Source: Frondihabitans peucedani
GTDB lineage: Bacteria; Actinomycetota; Actinomycetes; Actinomycetales; Microbacteriaceae
Length of the DNA: 64,000 nucleotides
NCBI RefSeq assembly: GCF_039537585.1
Contig: NZ_BAABAU010000003.1
Location: 1 to 64,000, forward strand
Reading direction: 5' to 3'
In this document: piece by piece, positions 36,272-45,162 of the stretch
Layout: every line of letters begins with the position of its first letter
How positions within the stretch are numbered: the stretch's first letter is position 1
The notes under the pieces: model-generated
The model's input: only the letters and a program-made list of their open reading frames with translations
Told to the model about the DNA's origin: nothing
Databases searched by the model: none
Made by a program: the position numbers and the translations under genes

Positions 36272-37948
36272 TCAGGCCGAGATGACGACCGGGACGATCA
36301 TCGGACGACGGCGGTGCTGGCTGTTGACCCAGCGCCCGACGGTCCGGCGGACGACCTGGCTGAAGGCGTGCGCGTCGCGCGTGCCGTTCTCGGCGGCCTC
36401 GGTGAGCGCGGCCAGGATCTTCGGCCGCACGTCGTCGAAGACCGACTCGTCTTCGGCGAATCCGCGCGACTGGATCTCGGGGCCGACGACGACGCGACCG
36501 GTGGTGGGGTCGATCGCCAGGAAGACGCTGATGAAGCCCTCCTCGGCCAGCACGCGCCGGTCTTTCAGGTCGGCGTCGGTGATCTCGCCCACGGTCGAGC
36601 CGTCGACGTACACGTAGCCGAGGTCGAGCTGACCGGCGACGGTCACGACGCCGTCGCGGAGGTCGACCACGATGCCGTCCTGCCCGGTGATGATGTTCTT
36701 CCGCGGCACGCCCGTGCGCTCGGCCAGCGCGGCGTTGGCGAAGAGGTGCCGGTGCTCGCCGTGGACGGGCAGGACGTTCTTCGGGCGCAGGATGTTGTAG
36801 CAGTACAGCAGCTCGCCGGCGGAGGCGTGCCCGGAGACGTGCACCTTCGCGTTGCCCTTGTGCACGACGTGCGCGCCGAGCTTGGTCAGCCCGTCGATGA
36901 CGCGGTAGACGGCGTTCTCGTTGCCGGGGATGAGGCTCGAGGCCAGGATGACCGTGTCGCCCTCGCCGATCTCGATCTGGTGCTCGAGGTTCGCCATCCG
37001 CGCCAGGACCGCCATCGGCTCGCCCTGCGACCCGGTCGACATGTAGACGATCCGGTCGTCGGGGAGGTCTTTCGCCTTCTTCGAGTCGATGAGGACGTTC
37101 TCGGGGACCTTCAGGTAGCCGAGGTCGGCGGCGATCGTCATGTTGCGGATCATCGAGCGGCCCATGAACGCGACGCGGCGCCCGTTGGCGTGTGCGGCGT
37201 CGAGCACCTGCTGGACGCGGTGGACGTGGCTGGAGAAGCTCGCGACCACGACCCGGCGCGGAGCGCGGGCGATGATGTCGTCGAGGACCGGCCCGATGTC
37301 GCGCTCGAGAGCGGTGAAGCCGGGGACGTCGGCGTTCGTCGAGTCGGGGAGGAACAGATCGACACCCTCCTCGCCCAGGCGGGCGAAGGCCCGGAGGTCG
37401 GTGATGCGGTCGTCGAGCGGGAGCTGGTCCATCTTGAAGTCGCCCGTGTGGAGCACGAGCCCGGCCGAGGTGCGGATCGCGACCGCGAGCGCGTCGGGGA
37501 TGGAGTGGTTCACCGCGACGAACTCGAGCTCGAACGGGCCGAGCTTCTCGATCTGCCCCTCCTTGACCGCCAGCGTGTAGGGCTGGATGCGGTGCTCCTT
37601 GAGCTTCGCCTCGACGAGCGCCAGGGTCAGGGTCGACCCGAGCAGCGGGATGTCTTTACGGAGACGGAGGAGGTAGGGGACCGCGCCGATGTGGTCTTCG
37701 TGACCGTGCGTCAGGACGACGCCGAGGATGTCGTCGAGACGGTCTTTGATCGGCGAGAAGTCGGGCAGGATCAGGTCGACGCCCGGCTGGTGCTCTTCGG
37801 GGAAGAGCACGCCGGCGTCGACGATGAGGAGCTTGCCGTCGAGCTCGTAGACGGTCATGTTGCGGCCGATCTCGCCGAGGCCGCCGATCGGGATGACACG
37901 GAGCGTGCCCTTCTCGAGGGCGCGGGGAGTCTGGATTGTCGTGGGCAT
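36272..37948 (-). CDS. rnj: Ribonuclease J
   Basis: Metallo-beta-lactamase/beta-CASP exo- and endoribonuclease for RNA decay and rRNA maturation. The 558-aa protein has the metal motif LTHGHEDHIGAVPYL, TGDFKMDQ, and later SGHASAGELLY and PVHGEHRHL. ATG at 37948; the open frame continues upstream through dapA as a shadow. Located 80 nt after dapA, the usual actinobacterial dapA-rnj-ftsK order. Confidence 0.96.
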   Translation of the reverse strand: MPTTIQTPRALEKGTLRVIPIGGLGEIGRNMTVYELDGKLLIVDAGVLFPEEHQPGVDLILPDFSPIKDRLDDILGVVLTHGHEDHIGAVPYLLRLRKDIPLLGSTLTLALVEAKLKEHRIQPYTLAVKEGQIEKLGPFELEFVAVNHSIPDALAVAIRTSAGLVLHTGDFKMDQLPLDDRITDLRAFARLGEEGVDLFLPDSTNADVPGFTALERDIGPVLDDIIARAPRRVVVASFSSHVHRVQQVLDAAHANGRRVAFMGRSMIRNMTIAADLGYLKVPENVLIDSKKAKDLPDDRIVYMSTGSQGEPMAVLARMANLEHQIEIGEGDTVILASSLIPGNENAVYRVIDGLTKLGAHVVHKGNAKVHVSGHASAGELLYCYNILRPKNVLPVHGEHRHLFANAALAERTGVPRKNIITGQDGIVVDLRDGVVTVAGQLDLGYVYVDGSTVGEITDADLKDRRVLAEEGFISVFLAIDPTTGRVVVGPEIQSRGFAEDESVFDDVRPKILAALTEAAENGTRDAHAFSQVVRRTVGRWVNSQHRRRPMIVPVVISA

Positions 37949-38028
37949 CTGTTCCTTGGTGTTCGTGTGCGAGGTCGTGAGCCTCCGGTGTAGGTCTGTG
38001 TGCCCGGCGCGCGGGTGGTGGGCCCGCG

Positions 38029-39006
38029 CTAGCGCGTGGTGCCGTGCACCTTCGGCAGGGCGCCGCCCGCGGCCGCGTTGCGGTCGGGGCGGAAGGACGA
38101 GAAGTCGACGCCGGGGATCTGCCCCACGTGCGACAGCTCGTCTTCGATCAGGGCGGCCTCGGTGTCTTCGGGGCCGACGAGCGGCAGGCGGACCCGCGGG
38201 CTCGAGATGCGGCCGAGGCCGTGGAGGATGTACTTCGCCGCGACCGTGCCGGGCACGTGCGTCATGACGGCGCGGACCAGCGGCTCGAGCTGCTTGTGGG
38301 CGGCCGTCGCGGTCGCGAGGTCGCCCGCGTTCACCGCGTCGACGATGGTGCGGTAGGGCGCGGCCGCGATGTTCGCGGTGACGCCGATGAGGCCGGTCGC
38401 GCCGATCGAGAGGTGCGGGAGCACGTTCGTGTCGTCGCCGGAGAAGTAGAGCAGGTCGGTCTGGTTGAGCACCCGGCTGACCTCGGCGAAGTCGCCCTTG
38501 GCGTCTTTCACGCCGACGATGTTGGGGTGCTTCGCGGCGCGCAGGATCGTCTCGTAGCGGATGGGCACGCCGGTGCGGCCCGGGATGTCGTACAGCAGCA
38601 CCGGGAGGTCGGTCGCGTCGGCGATCATCCGGAAGTGGGTCAGGATGCCGGCCTGCGTCGGCTTGTTGTAGTACGGCGTGACGATCATGACGCCGTCGGC
38701 GCCGGCCTTCTCGCTGGCCTTGTAGAGCTGGATCGCGTGGGCGGTCTCGTTGGAGCCGCCGCCGGTGATGATCTTCGCCCGGCCGGCCGCGACCGACCTG
38801 CCCACCTCGACCAGCCGCAGCTTCTCGGGGTCGGTCAGCGTCGAGGTCTCGCCGGTGGTGCCGGTCACGACGATGCCGTCGGCGCCCGCGTTGATGCAGT
38901 CGTCGATGTGCTTCTCGACGCCCGGCCAGTCGACCTCGCCGTCGGCCGTGAAGGGCGTGACCAGAGCGACCAGGACCTGACCGAAGGGATTCGCGATGTT
39001 CGACAC
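38029..39006 (-). CDS. dapA: 4-hydroxy-tetrahydrodipicolinate synthase
   Basis: First committed step to lysine and diaminopimelate. The 325-aa TIM barrel has TGTTGETSTL, PYYNKPTQAG, LYDIPGRTG and Schiff-base Lys in VGVKDAKGD. GTG start. TACTCT lies 6 nt upstream and CTGCAA 16 nt before that, giving a possible leaderless promoter. Divergent from recQ. Confidence 0.96.
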   Translation of the reverse strand: MSNIANPFGQVLVALVTPFTADGEVDWPGVEKHIDDCINAGADGIVVTGTTGETSTLTDPEKLRLVEVGRSVAAGRAKIITGGGSNETAHAIQLYKASEKAGADGVMIVTPYYNKPTQAGILTHFRMIADATDLPVLLYDIPGRTGVPIRYETILRAAKHPNIVGVKDAKGDFAEVSRVLNQTDLLYFSGDDTNVLPHLSIGATGLIGVTANIAAAPYRTIVDAVNAGDLATATAAHKQLEPLVRAVMTHVPGTVAAKYILHGLGRISSPRVRLPLVGPEDTEAALIEDELSHVGQIPGVDFSSFRPDRNAAAGGALPKVHGTTR

Positions 39007-39091
39007 CCCTACAGAGTATCGGCACCGCCACCCCTTGCAGGAATCGTCCGGGTTTTGCAACCCCCCACGAGCACGGACGCGGCGGGGTTCG

Positions 39092-40900
39092 ATGCTGGAC
39101 GTGAGCACAGCACCGACCGGCACGACCGACCTGGACCCGAACGACCCGGACCCGAACGATCCGGACCCGAACGATCCGGACACGCACGAGCCCGACCTGC
39201 CCGACCTCGACCGCACGGCCCTGGAGCGCTTCGGCTGGGAGCACGTCCACCACGGCCAGCGCGAGGCCGTCGAGCACCTGCTCGCGGGACGAGACGTCGT
39301 GACCATCATGCCCACGGGCTACGGCAAGTCGGCGGTCTACCAGCTCGCGGCCGTCCTGCTCGACGCGCCGGTCGTCGTCGCGTCGCCGCTGATCGCCCTG
39401 CAGGCCGACCAGGAGGCCGGTCTCCTCGAGGCCCCCGGCGCTCCGCCCACCGCCTCCGTCAACTCGTCGAAGAGCGCGTCGCAGCTCGCCGCCGCGTGGG
39501 AGATGGTCGAGGGCGGCGGGGCGTCGATCCTGTTCGTGTCGCCGGAGCAGCTCGCGAAGCCGGAGATCCTCGAGCGGCTCTCGGAGCGCGGCGTCGCGCT
39601 CGTGGTCGTGGACGAGGCGCACTGCGTGTCGTCGTGGGGGCACGACTTCCGCCCCGACTACCTACGGATCGGCGACGCGGTGCGGCGGCTCGGGCATCCG
39701 ACGACGCTCGCGCTGACGGCCACCGCGTCGCTGCCCGTCCGGCGGGAGATCGTCGACCGGCTGGGGATGCGCGATCCTGCGATCGTCAGTCACGGGATCG
39801 ACCGGCCGAACATCCGGCTCGCCGTCGTCCGGCACGCCGACGCGGACGCCAAGCGCGACGCGGTGGCCGACGAGGTCGTCGCCCGCGCGGAGGCCGCACC
39901 CGGGTCGGGGCTCGTCTACGTCGCGACGCGGAAGGACACCGAGAGCCTGGCGGCGATCCTGCGCGATCGCGGCCTGTCGGCGGAGGCGTATCACGGCGGG
40001 CTCGCGGCGAAGCGGCGGGACGGGATCCACGGGCGGTTCCACGACGGCGAGACGCGGGTCGTCGTCGCGACCAGCGCCTTCGGCATGGGGATCGACAAGC
40101 CGGACGTGCGCTTCGTGGTGCACGAGGCGGTGCCGGAGTCGATCGACGCGTACTACCAGGAGATCGGCCGGAGCGGGCGCGACGGCGACGAGGCGTCGGC
40201 GACTCTCCACTATCGGAGCGAGGACCTCGGGCTACGGGCGTTCTTCGCGTCGCGGAAGCCGGGTCGGGCGACGGTCCGGCGGGCGGTCGAGGCGCTGGAG
40301 CAGGCGGACGGGCCGCTGACCGTCGTCGATGTCGCGGAGCGGTCCGGGCTCGCTCGTCGGACCGCGGGCTCCGTCGCGAATCTGCTGGAGGAGGCGGGCG
40401 TCGTGCGCTCCGACGACCGCGGGCTCGTCGCGGACGGCCCCGTCGATGCCGAGGAGGCCGTCGCGCGCGTCCGGGAGGTGACGGGCGGGCAGGAGCGCAT
40501 CGCCGCGTCCCGCCTCGAGATGATGCGCTCCTACGCCGAGGCGCGGACCTGTCGGCGGCGCGTGCTGCTCGGGTACTTCGGCGAGCAGGACGCTCAGGAG
40601 TGCGGGCACTGCGACCTCTGCGAGGAGACCGGCGCCCAGGATCACGGGGCTGCCGGAACCGCGGCGCAGGAGCACGACAGCGGGACCGTGGCCGCGGACG
40701 AGGTCTCAGACGACGCCCCGGACGAGTCACCCGAGCGCTGTCTCGACGTGGAGACGGAGGTCGAGCACCGCGAATGGGGCCGCGGCACCGTGATGGAGAG
40801 CGAGGCGGACCGCGCGACGATCTTCTTCGAGGGGCAGGGCTACCGGGTGCTGTCTCGGGAGCTGGTCGAGGAGAACGGCCTCCTGACGAGCGTCGAGTAG
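39092..40900 (+). CDS. recQ: RecQ-family ATP-dependent DNA helicase
   Basis: 3'-5' DNA helicase of the RecQ group, 602 aa from ATG 39092. Motifs: GQREAVEHLL, TIMPTGYGKSAVYQL, VVDEAHCVSSWGHDFRPDYL, LALTATAS and SFG-type SAFGMGIDKPDVRF with QEIGRSGRDG. Zn-binding Cys follow (CRRR...CGHCDLC). The C-terminus is a Tudor-like segment EWGRGTVMESEADRATIFF. An upstream in-frame start (38996) would overlap the dapA start and was rejected. Near the N-terminus there is a 15-bp repeat. Confidence 0.93.
   Translation: MLDVSTAPTGTTDLDPNDPDPNDPDPNDPDTHEPDLPDLDRTALERFGWEHVHHGQREAVEHLLAGRDVVTIMPTGYGKSAVYQLAAVLLDAPVVVASPLIALQADQEAGLLEAPGAPPTASVNSSKSASQLAAAWEMVEGGGASILFVSPEQLAKPEILERLSERGVALVVVDEAHCVSSWGHDFRPDYLRIGDAVRRLGHPTTLALTATASLPVRREIVDRLGMRDPAIVSHGIDRPNIRLAVVRHADADAKRDAVADEVVARAEAAPGSGLVYVATRKDTESLAAILRDRGLSAEAYHGGLAAKRRDGIHGRFHDGETRVVVATSAFGMGIDKPDVRFVVHEAVPESIDAYYQEIGRSGRDGDEASATLHYRSEDLGLRAFFASRKPGRATVRRAVEALEQADGPLTVVDVAERSGLARRTAGSVANLLEEAGVVRSDDRGLVADGPVDAEEAVARVREVTGGQERIAASRLEMMRSYAEARTCRRRVLLGYFGEQDAQECGHCDLCEETGAQDHGAAGTAAQEHDSGTVAADEVSDDAPDESPERCLDVETEVEHREWGRGTVMESEADRATIFFEGQGYRVLSRELVEENGLLTSVE
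39134..39178. repeat. Three 15-bp tandem repeats near the recQ start
   Basis: Units at 39134, 39149 and 39164, differing only at one C/T position, encode Asp-Pro-Asn-Asp-Pro. They extend an acidic disordered N-terminus. Confidence 0.9.
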
Positions 40901-40922
40901 ACGCCGGGCGACCGCGGACCGA

Positions 40923-41840
40923 CTACGGGGCGACACGGCCGTTCTTGCCGAACGCGGCGTAGGTGAGCGGCATGAGCCCGGCCCAGATGTCTTCCATCTT
41001 CTCGGCGCACATCTCGATCTCGCGCTGCGGGAACGACGGGAAGTGCGTGCCCTCGCGCTTGGTGCGGAGACTCAGGAAGTTCATCAGGGAGCGCGCGTTC
41101 ACCGTGACGTACATCGACGAGTAGATGTTCAGAGGCAGGACGATGCGGGCGACCTCGCGGGCGACGCCGGCGTCGAGCATGTCCTGGTAGGCGTCGAAGG
41201 CCTGGACGGACGACTCGCGGACGGCCGAGTCGACGAGCTCGAACTGGTCGGCGGTGCCGGGCACGAAGTCGTAGGCGCCGGGCTTGCCGACCTGGACCAG
41301 GTTGCGCGTCTCGGCGGGCACGTAGAAGACCGGGTTGAGCTCGCGGTAGCGGCCGCTCTCTTCGTTGTACGACGCCATGCGGTGCCGCATGAACTCGCGG
41401 AACACGAAGATCGGCGCCTGGACGTAGAAGGTCATCGAGTTGTGCTCGAACGGGGAGCCGTGACGGTCGCGCATCAGGTAGTTGATGAGACCGGCGCCCT
41501 TCGTCGCCCCCTCGCTCTCGGCGCTCGCCTGCGCGCCCTCGAGGGTCTGCTCGCCCATCGTCGAGACGCGGGCCGCGAAGAGCACGTCGGAGTCGTGGGC
41601 GCTCGACCGGACGAGCTCGACGGTGACGTCGCTGCGGAACTCCGGCGTCGGCCGGGCGCGAGCGCCCTCGTGAGCAGCGCTGGCCGCGGCGAGCTCGGAG
41701 GTGCCGGCCTGCGTGGTGGCTGCGGGCTCGGTGGCGGTGGGCTCGGTGGCTGCGGGCTCCGACGATGCGGGCGTGGTCGATGCGGGCGTGGTCGAGGCTT
41801 CTTCTGGCACGGGAACGAGACTACCGGCGAGCGGAGACAT
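40923..41840 (-). CDS. thyX: Flavin-dependent thymidylate synthase ThyX
   Basis: Makes dTMP using FADH2. The 305-aa protein has the ThyX signature RHRMASYNEESGRY. About 65 N-terminal residues are Thr/Ala/Pro/Glu-rich repeats (EPAATEPTATEPAATT) not found in most ThyX of about 250 aa; the true start could be internal, though the frame is intact. Convergent with recQ. Confidence 0.94.
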   Translation of the reverse strand: MSPLAGSLVPVPEEASTTPASTTPASSEPAATEPTATEPAATTQAGTSELAAASAAHEGARARPTPEFRSDVTVELVRSSAHDSDVLFAARVSTMGEQTLEGAQASAESEGATKGAGLINYLMRDRHGSPFEHNSMTFYVQAPIFVFREFMRHRMASYNEESGRYRELNPVFYVPAETRNLVQVGKPGAYDFVPGTADQFELVDSAVRESSVQAFDAYQDMLDAGVAREVARIVLPLNIYSSMYVTVNARSLMNFLSLRTKREGTHFPSFPQREIEMCAEKMEDIWAGLMPLTYAAFGKNGRVAP

Positions 41841-41906
41841 TCACGGCGGCGTCCCCAGCCAACCGGGCGGACGCCCGTCTACGCTGAACCCGACGAAGGG
41901 CGCTCC

Positions 41907-42815
41907 ATGACTCCGAACGACTCCACCGGCTCGACCGTTCTCATCGCCGGAGGCTCCGGGCTGATCGGGTCCGAGGTCACCAGGCAGCTCGAGGCGGCCG
42001 GGCACACCGTGCTCACCCTGGTGCGGCGGCCTCCGTCGAAGCCGACCGAGTTCACCTGGTCGCCCGCCGCGGGCATCCTCGACTACACGCTGATGGACCG
42101 CGCCGACTCGGTCGTCAACCTCTCCGGGGCGTCGCTGTCGAAGCTCCCGTGGACGCCTGCCTACAAGCACGAGATCCACGACTCCCGGGTCACCGCGACG
42201 CGGACCCTCGTCGAGGCGATGCGACGTGCCGAGACCCCTCCGAGCGTCTTCCTGAGCGGGTCCGCGGTCGGCGTCTACGGCGACCGGCCGCTCGACATCC
42301 TGACCGAGGACTCGACCCGCGGCACGGGGTTCCTGGCCGACGTGGTCACCGACTGGGAGGCCGAGGCGGAGGGCGCGCCGGAGTCGACGCGCGTCGTCCT
42401 GCTCCGCACCGGGATCGTCATCGGGCCCGGCGGCGCGATGAAGCCGCTGCTCGCCCTGACGAAGGCGTTCCTCGGGTCACGGCTCGGCAACGGCTCGCAG
42501 ATCTGGCCGTGGATCAGCCTCCACGACGAGGCCGCGGCGATCGTCCACCTGCTGAGCAGCGACCTCGAAGGCCCGGTCAACCTCGCCGGCCCGGTCCCCG
42601 CCACCAGCAACCGCCTGACCGCGCGGGTCGCCGAAGACCTCGGCAAGCCCTACCGGCTCGCCGTCCCCGAGTTCGCGATCCGCGGGTTGCTCGGCGACGC
42701 CGGCCAGGAGATGCTGCTGTCGAGCCAGAAGGTGGTGCCGCAGAGGCTGCTCGACGACGGGTTCGTGTTCCGCCACGAGACGGCCGAGCAGGCGCTCGAC
42801 GCCCTGATCAAGTAG
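41907..42815 (+). CDS. TIGR01777 (YfcH-like) NAD-dependent epimerase family protein
   Basis: A 302-aa short-chain-dehydrogenase-fold protein with GGSGLIGSEVTRQL and the family segments VNLSGASLS, FLSGSAVGVYGDR and LRTGIVIGPGG, ending in a DUF1731-like region (AIRGLLGDAGQEMLLSSQKVVP). The substrate is unknown for the family. RBS GAAGGGCG. Confidence 0.9.
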   Translation: MTPNDSTGSTVLIAGGSGLIGSEVTRQLEAAGHTVLTLVRRPPSKPTEFTWSPAAGILDYTLMDRADSVVNLSGASLSKLPWTPAYKHEIHDSRVTATRTLVEAMRRAETPPSVFLSGSAVGVYGDRPLDILTEDSTRGTGFLADVVTDWEAEAEGAPESTRVVLLRTGIVIGPGGAMKPLLALTKAFLGSRLGNGSQIWPWISLHDEAAAIVHLLSSDLEGPVNLAGPVPATSNRLTARVAEDLGKPYRLAVPEFAIRGLLGDAGQEMLLSSQKVVPQRLLDDGFVFRHETAEQALDALIK

Positions 42816-43260
42816 GGCTGGAGGGCTCGCGCCGCAGGCGGATGGAGCGCCGGATGGCGCCGCGCGCGCGGCGCCGGTCTCCGCACGCGTCGTAGGCCAG
42901 CCCGAGCCGGAACCAGGCCCGCCAGTCGTCGGGGCTGGCCTTCACGGCGTCGGCGTAGCCCGGGAACGCCTCGTCGGCCGCCTCCCGCTCGTAGCGTCCG
43001 CTCGCCCGGCGGGGCACGTCGTCGACGGGCAGCGAGCCCTCGCTCTCGAGCTGCTTCACGATGCGCTCGGTCGTCCAGCCGAAGCGCACCTCGGCCAGCA
43101 GGGCGAAGACGCCGATGATCGGCAGCACGAACAGCGCGACTCCGATCACGATCGCGACCGGCTCGCCGGTCTCGAGGAACAGCACGGCCCGCTGGGCGAT
43201 GAGGACGAGGTAGAGCACGAGGAGCGCGCACATCACGACGGCCGCGATCCTGCCCTTCAC
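42808..43260 (-). CDS. Membrane protein with a TPR-like tail
   Basis: A 150-aa protein with two N-terminal spans (about 5-25 and 35-58) and a cytosolic C-terminus, YADAVKASPDDWRAWFRLGLA, that looks like one tetratricopeptide repeat. It begins 7 nt after the dapB stop, so it is likely co-transcribed with dapB. No specific function recognised. Confidence 0.75.
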   Translation of the reverse strand: MKGRIAAVVMCALLVLYLVLIAQRAVLFLETGEPVAIVIGVALFVLPIIGVFALLAEVRFGWTTERIVKQLESEGSLPVDDVPRRASGRYEREAADEAFPGYADAVKASPDDWRAWFRLGLAYDACGDRRRARGAIRRSIRLRREPSSPT

Positions 43261-43267
43261 GGGGTCG

Positions 43268-44008
43268 TCACTCCGGGGCCCCGAGCGACAGGATCGAGTC
43301 GAGGCCGACGACGACTCCCGTGACGGTGGGCGCCGCGTCGAGAGAGAGCCGGATGCCCTTCTCGTAGGCCGACTGCGCCGTCGTGTCGTGGAGGAGCGAC
43401 AGCGTCTCGCCTGTGCCGCCGAAGACGACCTCCTGGCGGGCCTCGATGCCGGGGAGCCGGAGGCTGTGCACCGGCACGCTGGCGACCTGCTGCCCGCGGG
43501 CCCGCTGGTCGGCGTGCGGCGCGCGGACGGGCCCGAGGTCGCGCCGTGCCGCGGCGATGAGCTCCGCCGTGCGGATCGCGGTGCCCGACGGCGAGTCGAC
43601 CTTGCCGGGGTGGTGGGTCTCGATGATCTCGACGGACTCGTAGAAGCGGGCCGCCATCGTGGCGAAGGTGGTGGCGAGCACCGATCCGACCGAGAAGTTG
43701 GGGATGACCAGGACGCCGGGCCCGTCGACCTCGGCGACGACGCGGCGGAGCGCTGCGAGCCGGGGCTCCGACCAGCCGGAGGTGCCGACGAGGACCGGGA
43801 TGCCGGCCCGGACGGCCTTCTCGACGATGCCGGGGCTCACGGCGGGCACGGTCACGTCGACGACGAGGGCGGCACCGACGACGCCCTCGAGGTCGTCCTT
43901 CGACGAGAGGCCGGCGTGCAGCTCGAGCTCCGGGTCGTCGTCGATCAGCCGGAGGAACAGCCGCCCCATCTTGCCTGTTGCTCCGACCACGGCGACACGA
44001 GTTGTCAT
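43268..44008 (-). CDS. dapB: 4-hydroxy-tetrahydrodipicolinate reductase
   Basis: Second lysine/DAP-branch enzyme. The 246-aa protein has VVGATGKMGR for NAD(P)H and the catalytic EIIETHHPGKVDSPSGTA. TAGCCT lies 6 nt before the ATG, suggesting leaderless transcription. Divergent from the GNAT gene. Confidence 0.96.
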   Translation of the reverse strand: MTTRVAVVGATGKMGRLFLRLIDDDPELELHAGLSSKDDLEGVVGAALVVDVTVPAVSPGIVEKAVRAGIPVLVGTSGWSEPRLAALRRVVAEVDGPGVLVIPNFSVGSVLATTFATMAARFYESVEIIETHHPGKVDSPSGTAIRTAELIAAARRDLGPVRAPHADQRARGQQVASVPVHSLRLPGIEARQEVVFGGTGETLSLLHDTTAQSAYEKGIRLSLDAAPTVTGVVVGLDSILSLGAPE

Positions 44009-44045
44009 GCGTCAAGGCTACCCGGGGGTCGCTAGCATCGTCGTC

Positions 44046-44549
44046 GTGGTGCACTATCGCGAGGTCCCTGTCGACGAGCCCGAGGCGCACGCCCTCCTCG
44101 AGGCCTACTTCACCGAGCGGATCGCGACGTTCCCCGATCCTGCCGGGTACACCACCACGTTCCCCGACTCGGCCGCGTTCGTGCCGCCGCGCGGAGTGTT
44201 CGTCGTCGTCGACCTCGACGATCGAGAGGCCGTGGCCTGCGGCGGCATCCGCAGGATCGACGCCGGCTCGTCAGGAGAGGTCAGGTACGAGGTCAAGCAC
44301 CTCTTCGTGTCGCCGGACGGCCGTGGGCACGGGCTGGGCAAGGCCCTGCTCGCCGAGCTCGAGCGTCGCGCCGCCCGGTTCGGAGCGACGGAGGCCGTGC
44401 TCGACACCAACGACAGCCTGACCGCTGCCGGGGGCCTCTACCGCTCGACCGGCTACTCGTCGATCGAGCCCTACAACGACAACCCGAACGCGACGCACTG
44501 GTACGCCAAGCGCCTGAGCGCCGTCGACGCGCCGGATATCTCCGGCTAG
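44046..44549 (+). CDS. GNAT family N-acetyltransferase
   Basis: A 167-aa single-domain acetyltransferase with the acetyl-CoA loop SPDGRGHGLGKALLAELERR. Substrate unknown. Starts at one of two adjacent GTG codons (44046/44049); TAGCAT lies 7 nt upstream. Its 3' end overlaps the following convergent phosphatase by 4 nt. Confidence 0.85.
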   Translation: MVHYREVPVDEPEAHALLEAYFTERIATFPDPAGYTTTFPDSAAFVPPRGVFVVVDLDDREAVACGGIRRIDAGSSGEVRYEVKHLFVSPDGRGHGLGKALLAELERRAARFGATEAVLDTNDSLTAAGGLYRSTGYSSIEPYNDNPNATHWYAKRLSAVDAPDISG

Positions 44550-45148
44550 AGCGGCTGCTCGACCGGGAGGCCGGTCCGGAGCTCCACCGGCAGGTGCCCG
44601 AGGTCGTTGTGCGTCACGAGCTCCGGCGGCTTCGCCGAGCGCACCCGGATGATCGTGAGCCCGCAGTTGGCCTGGTTGACGCCCATCCAGCGCCAGGACG
44701 GCGCCCCGAACACCTCGCGGACGAACCAGCCGATCACGAAGTTGTGCGTGATGAGGAGGTCGTGTCGGTCTTCGCGAGCCGGCGTCAGCCACTCGGCGAC
44801 CGCGTCGGACATCTGCGCCTCGCCGGCCTCGATCTCCTGCTCGGTCACTCCCCCGAAGAACGGCTTGTAGGCCTGCGGCATGTCGGGCGACGGCCCGCAG
44901 GGGATGCAGTCGAACAGGAGCGTCGACGGCTCCGGCGTCAGGGCCGGCATCATCTCGGTCATGATCGTGGCCGTCTCGGCGGCGCGCTCGAGGGGCGAGT
45001 GCCAGGCCGCGTCGAACGGGACCCCGCCGAGCCGCTGGGCGATCGCGCGGGCCTGCCGCTTGCCCCGCTCGGAGAGCGGGCCGTCGGGGAGGCCGTACTC
45101 GGCGTCCTGCTGCTCGCCGTGCCGGACGAGGTAGAGGTAGTGCGACAC
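44546..45148 (-). CDS. Histidine phosphatase (phosphoglycerate-mutase-like) family protein
   Basis: A 200-aa protein with RHG motif at residues 9-11 (LYLVRHGEQ) and the second catalytic His in LLITHNFVIG. Probably a small-molecule phosphatase. GTG at 45148 was chosen because AGGAGG (45159-45154) lies 5 nt upstream; an earlier GTG at 45166 overlaps the protease stop and lacks such a site. Confidence 0.88.
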   Translation of the reverse strand: MSHYLYLVRHGEQQDAEYGLPDGPLSERGKRQARAIAQRLGGVPFDAAWHSPLERAAETATIMTEMMPALTPEPSTLLFDCIPCGPSPDMPQAYKPFFGGVTEQEIEAGEAQMSDAVAEWLTPAREDRHDLLITHNFVIGWFVREVFGAPSWRWMGVNQANCGLTIIRVRSAKPPELVTHNDLGHLPVELRTGLPVEQPL

Positions 45149-45162
45149 TGTCGCCTCCTGAT

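Noticed and set aside
32964-36617. 1217-aa plus-strand ORF opposite ftsK
   Set aside because: Antisense shadow of ftsK; low-complexity Arg/Asp/Gly composition and no recognisable motif.
38044-40962. 972-aa plus-strand ORF over dapA and recQ
   Set aside because: Spans antisense dapA and an alternate frame of recQ; Arg-rich, no protein family.
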